64,000 bases of DNA. It comes from Parus major. Lineage: Eukaryota > Chordata > Aves > Passeriformes > Paridae. Of the stretch, positions 61,901 through 64,000 are shown one piece after another. Position numbers and translations under genes: made by a program. Every line of letters begins with the position of its first letter. The first letter of the stretch is position 1. The notes beneath the pieces are model-generated. The model worked only from the letters and a program-made list of their open reading frames with translations, made no database searches and was not told the origin of the DNA. The stretch is from contig NC_031772.1 in assembly GCF_001522545.3 (NCBI RefSeq), positions 3,728,603 through 3,792,602 of the forward strand, given 5' to 3'.

Positions 61901-62585
61901 AGGTGGTCCAAGTGCTGTTTAAAATGGAACAATTCCTGGAAGTGTGGGAGTCATCCTTGAAAGCTCCAAAGCAAATCCTGGGTAGCTGGGGACTGTCTGG
62001 GAGGTGTCTCAGTCCAGCTGAGGTCAGAGAATTCACATTTTACTGAGACATTTCGGTTGCCCCTCCTGCAAAACCTGTGCAAAGGAGAAGATTTGGGAAT
62101 AAGGTGACGTGGCCACACTGATGTGATTTTAATGGGAGAATCATTGGAAATGCACATGCTGTATCCATGGCATGGAGATGCTGTAAATGCATTCTGCTTC
62201 TATATAATTTATTGCTTTTTCCTCTGTGATTAGAGAGAGCAGACGAGCCCTTCTCTGCACTCAAGGAAATTAGGGAATCAATTTCATGGAAGAGGCAATA
62301 ACAAACAAACAGAGAGCTCTGGGCTAGCACAGGAATATTCACATTTACAAAGTTGTGCAGGTTAAGCAAGAAAGTTTCTTCTTTTTGTACAGTGATTTTT
62401 CATTTTGCACTACAGGCTTTTAGGGTTATTAAATGTCTAGATTTTCAGTGTATTTCATCAACTGCAGCAGAACAGGAGCCAAATTTGGGGGTTTTGATAC
62501 GTAAGCATCACTCTCACTAATTTCATTATGAATTTTATATTCAGAAAAGCAGTGCCTGACTCTGCAGTGGTGTGTTGTGTGAGAT
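58951..62585. other. Intergenic stretch, no recognised gene
   Basis: AT-rich. A 160-codon minus-strand frame at 59773-60255 has no family resemblance and is likely chance. A GATTT run of about 17 bp lies at 61866-61882. Confidence 0.5.
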
Positions 62586-62700
62586 ATCACAGAATCACAG
62601 GATATTCTGGCTTGGAAGGGGCCCACAAGGATCAAATCCAACTCTTAAGTGAATGATCCATACAGGGATCAGACCCTCAACCTTGGTGTTATTGCACCTC
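62586..62700 (-). mobile_element. TguSINE1-like SINE (tRNA-Ile head, CR1 tail)
   Basis: The minus strand reads 'ggtgcaataacaccaaggtt', then 'gagggtctgatccctgtatg'. This follows the 3' half of a tRNA-Ile gene (anticodon arm, variable loop, T arm with a B-box-like GGTCTGATCC). It continues 'gagttggatttgatccttgt', 'gggccccttccaagccag' and ends 'atatcctgtgattctgtgat', a CR1-type tail. The 5' half of the tRNA head is missing. TguSINE1, a tRNA-Ile SINE mobilised by CR1, is known from the zebra finch and other songbirds. That makes this a useful lineage marker. Confidence 0.82.
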
Positions 62701-64000
62701 AGAAGTGAGGACCCATGACACTGCAGCCCAAACTCTTCTCAGTAATTTCCTTACAGCTCAAAATTTACAAATAATTGATTTTTTTTTCTATCTTCTTGCT
62801 CTTTTTAACCTTGAAATTATATTTTATCTCCACTAGGGAGCAGCAAATGACATAAAAATACCATTACTGCTCTAATCCCAGGGAAAAGAACAGTGGAAAA
62901 ATGGGACTAAGACTTTTTAATTCAATCATCTGGCAGGTTACAAATGCATTCACTTTCAATTCTTGTTTGAACAGCTGTGATTTTTTGAAAACTACATAGT
63001 AGCTTTATCTCTTTTTCTCTTTTAGCTCAGTTCATTTTAAGTCCCCCTGTTTAACTTGTCTTCTGGTGGATAAAATGGGTTTTCTTTCATCTTCAAACTG
63101 CTGTAGAGAGGTTAAGGAAGGGCCTGAATGTTTCAGTTTGTCTCAGATGGAAGCTCAGTTGGACTTCTCTTTTACTGTGTGTATTTTTTTTTAAATAGTA
63201 TCTTTGTTATAAAAGAACTTTGAATTAAGACATAAATATATTCTGAATACTTTTTTTTAATGTTATTTAATTTCTTATCCTCCTACTTGTCTTTGCACTC
63301 TTAGGAGGAAGAAATAAAGATTCATTGAAGAGTACACTAAAATATATCACATTCATTGTTTTTGGTCTGGTTAGAGTAAACACACAAGATAATAAAAGGA
63401 AAATGTGGTTACACAAATGAAAAAAGCAAGCACCTGGGATGGCACTGATTTTCTTCTGGATTAATGGGCTAAAACTTAAGAAAAAAATTAAACTTTTATT
63501 TTTTTGAGGCTGTCAACTGCTAAAGCAGGGAATCATTTTCCAATAAAAGTGATGAATGCTCTCTTTTGGAGTCCTTTGAGAGTGGACAGGGAAAAGCTCT
63601 AAAGAATATAGAGCAGAAAACCTCGCAGGGACAGCAAGGGAGGCTCCATCACCATATTTCTTGCTCTGATCTCTGCTTCCTTCTGCCACTTAACTGGAAT
63701 ATGTAAATGGAAGATATTAAAAATAGGAAATTTCTGAAAGAGATTTGCAGCTTAAGTTTTCAGGTGATTTCTTGGTTGGAAAAAGACATAACTTTGTGAA
63801 AACAGCAATGACATGAGTGTATAACCGGTGCTCTTCCTGCCTTTACTTTTGCAGTGGAAATTGCTGGGTGTTAAAAAGTACCTCTAAAAACTCACCACCT
63901 CCCCAGAAAAACAGGAAACTGTATTTTTGAAAGACAGATATTTTTGGTTGTTTTTTAGCAAATATATAAGAAGGAGAGAAGACCTCACAACAACTTTGGA
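62701..64000. other. Intergenic stretch at right edge, nothing recognised
   Basis: AT-rich unique sequence with short poly-T runs. No exon, RNA gene or named repeat. Confidence 0.5.

Noticed and set aside
62657..62698. A functional tRNA-Ile gene
   Set aside because: Only the 3' half of the tRNA is present, with mismatches, and it is fused to a CR1 tail, so it is a SINE relic.
1..64000. CRISPR arrays, operons, bacterial or phage genes
   Set aside because: Gene structure, splice sites, CR1/SINE content and low coding density show vertebrate nuclear DNA. No such systems are visible.

Overview
The window looks like nuclear DNA from a songbird. The only protein-coding exon I recognise is the first coding exon of KLHL4, on the minus strand at the left edge. 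The interspersed repeats are bird-type: 3'-end fragments of CR1 LINEs ending in the ATTCTRTG-like tail, and copies of a tRNA-Ile-headed, CR1-tailed SINE of the TguSINE1 type known from songbirds. The sequence is AT-rich and repeat-poor, and both assembly gaps fall in or beside short tandem repeats. KLHL4 is X-linked in mammals. That X region corresponds to chicken chromosome 4 and songbird 4A, so 4A is the likely location (inference).

Layout. Positions 1-2385 are the start of KLHL4 intron 1, and the rest of the gene lies off the left edge. Positions 2386-2807 are exon 1 coding sequence. About 2808-3140 is the 5' leader with two short upstream ORFs. A TATA box at 3165-3171 and a CpG-enriched stretch to about 3390 mark the likely promoter. 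From about 3.4 kb to 64 kb is the upstream flank of KLHL4. In human the gene on this side is DACH2, far away across a gene desert. I find no convincing exon of any gene there, so the stretch is probably intergenic sequence with distal regulatory elements and old transposons.

Transposons and repeats from left to right: two tandem CR1 3' ends (5985-6599), a SINE/CR1 tail (15687-15745), a GGGAAA hexamer array with a gap (20384-20660), a CR1 abutting a TguSINE1-like copy tail-outward (24946-25340), a fragment of a CR1/L2-type reverse transcriptase (28594-28815), a GGGAT pentamer array with a gap (31490-31817), a CR1 tail (35308-35390), a decayed LINE with both reverse transcriptase and RNase H (49899-52260, minus strand) interrupted by a CR1 tail, a ~190-bp direct repeat pair (52596-52798 and 55607-55789), a compound microsatellite (58117-58289), a small CpG cluster (58552-58950) and a TguSINE1-like copy (62586-62700).

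The most unusual item is the RNase H-bearing LINE. The RT part runs about 160 codons in one frame, and the RNase H part gives a stop-free frame of about 100 codons. The motifs fit the I/Nimb/Jockey-like group and not CR1, the dominant bird LINE. Secondary leads are the compact KLHL4 promoter with overlapping uORFs, a 165-nt exon-like ORF with consensus splice sites (14552-14716), a 179-codon ORF with a strong Kozak start (11717-12256), and the isolated CpG cluster at 58.6-58.9 kb.
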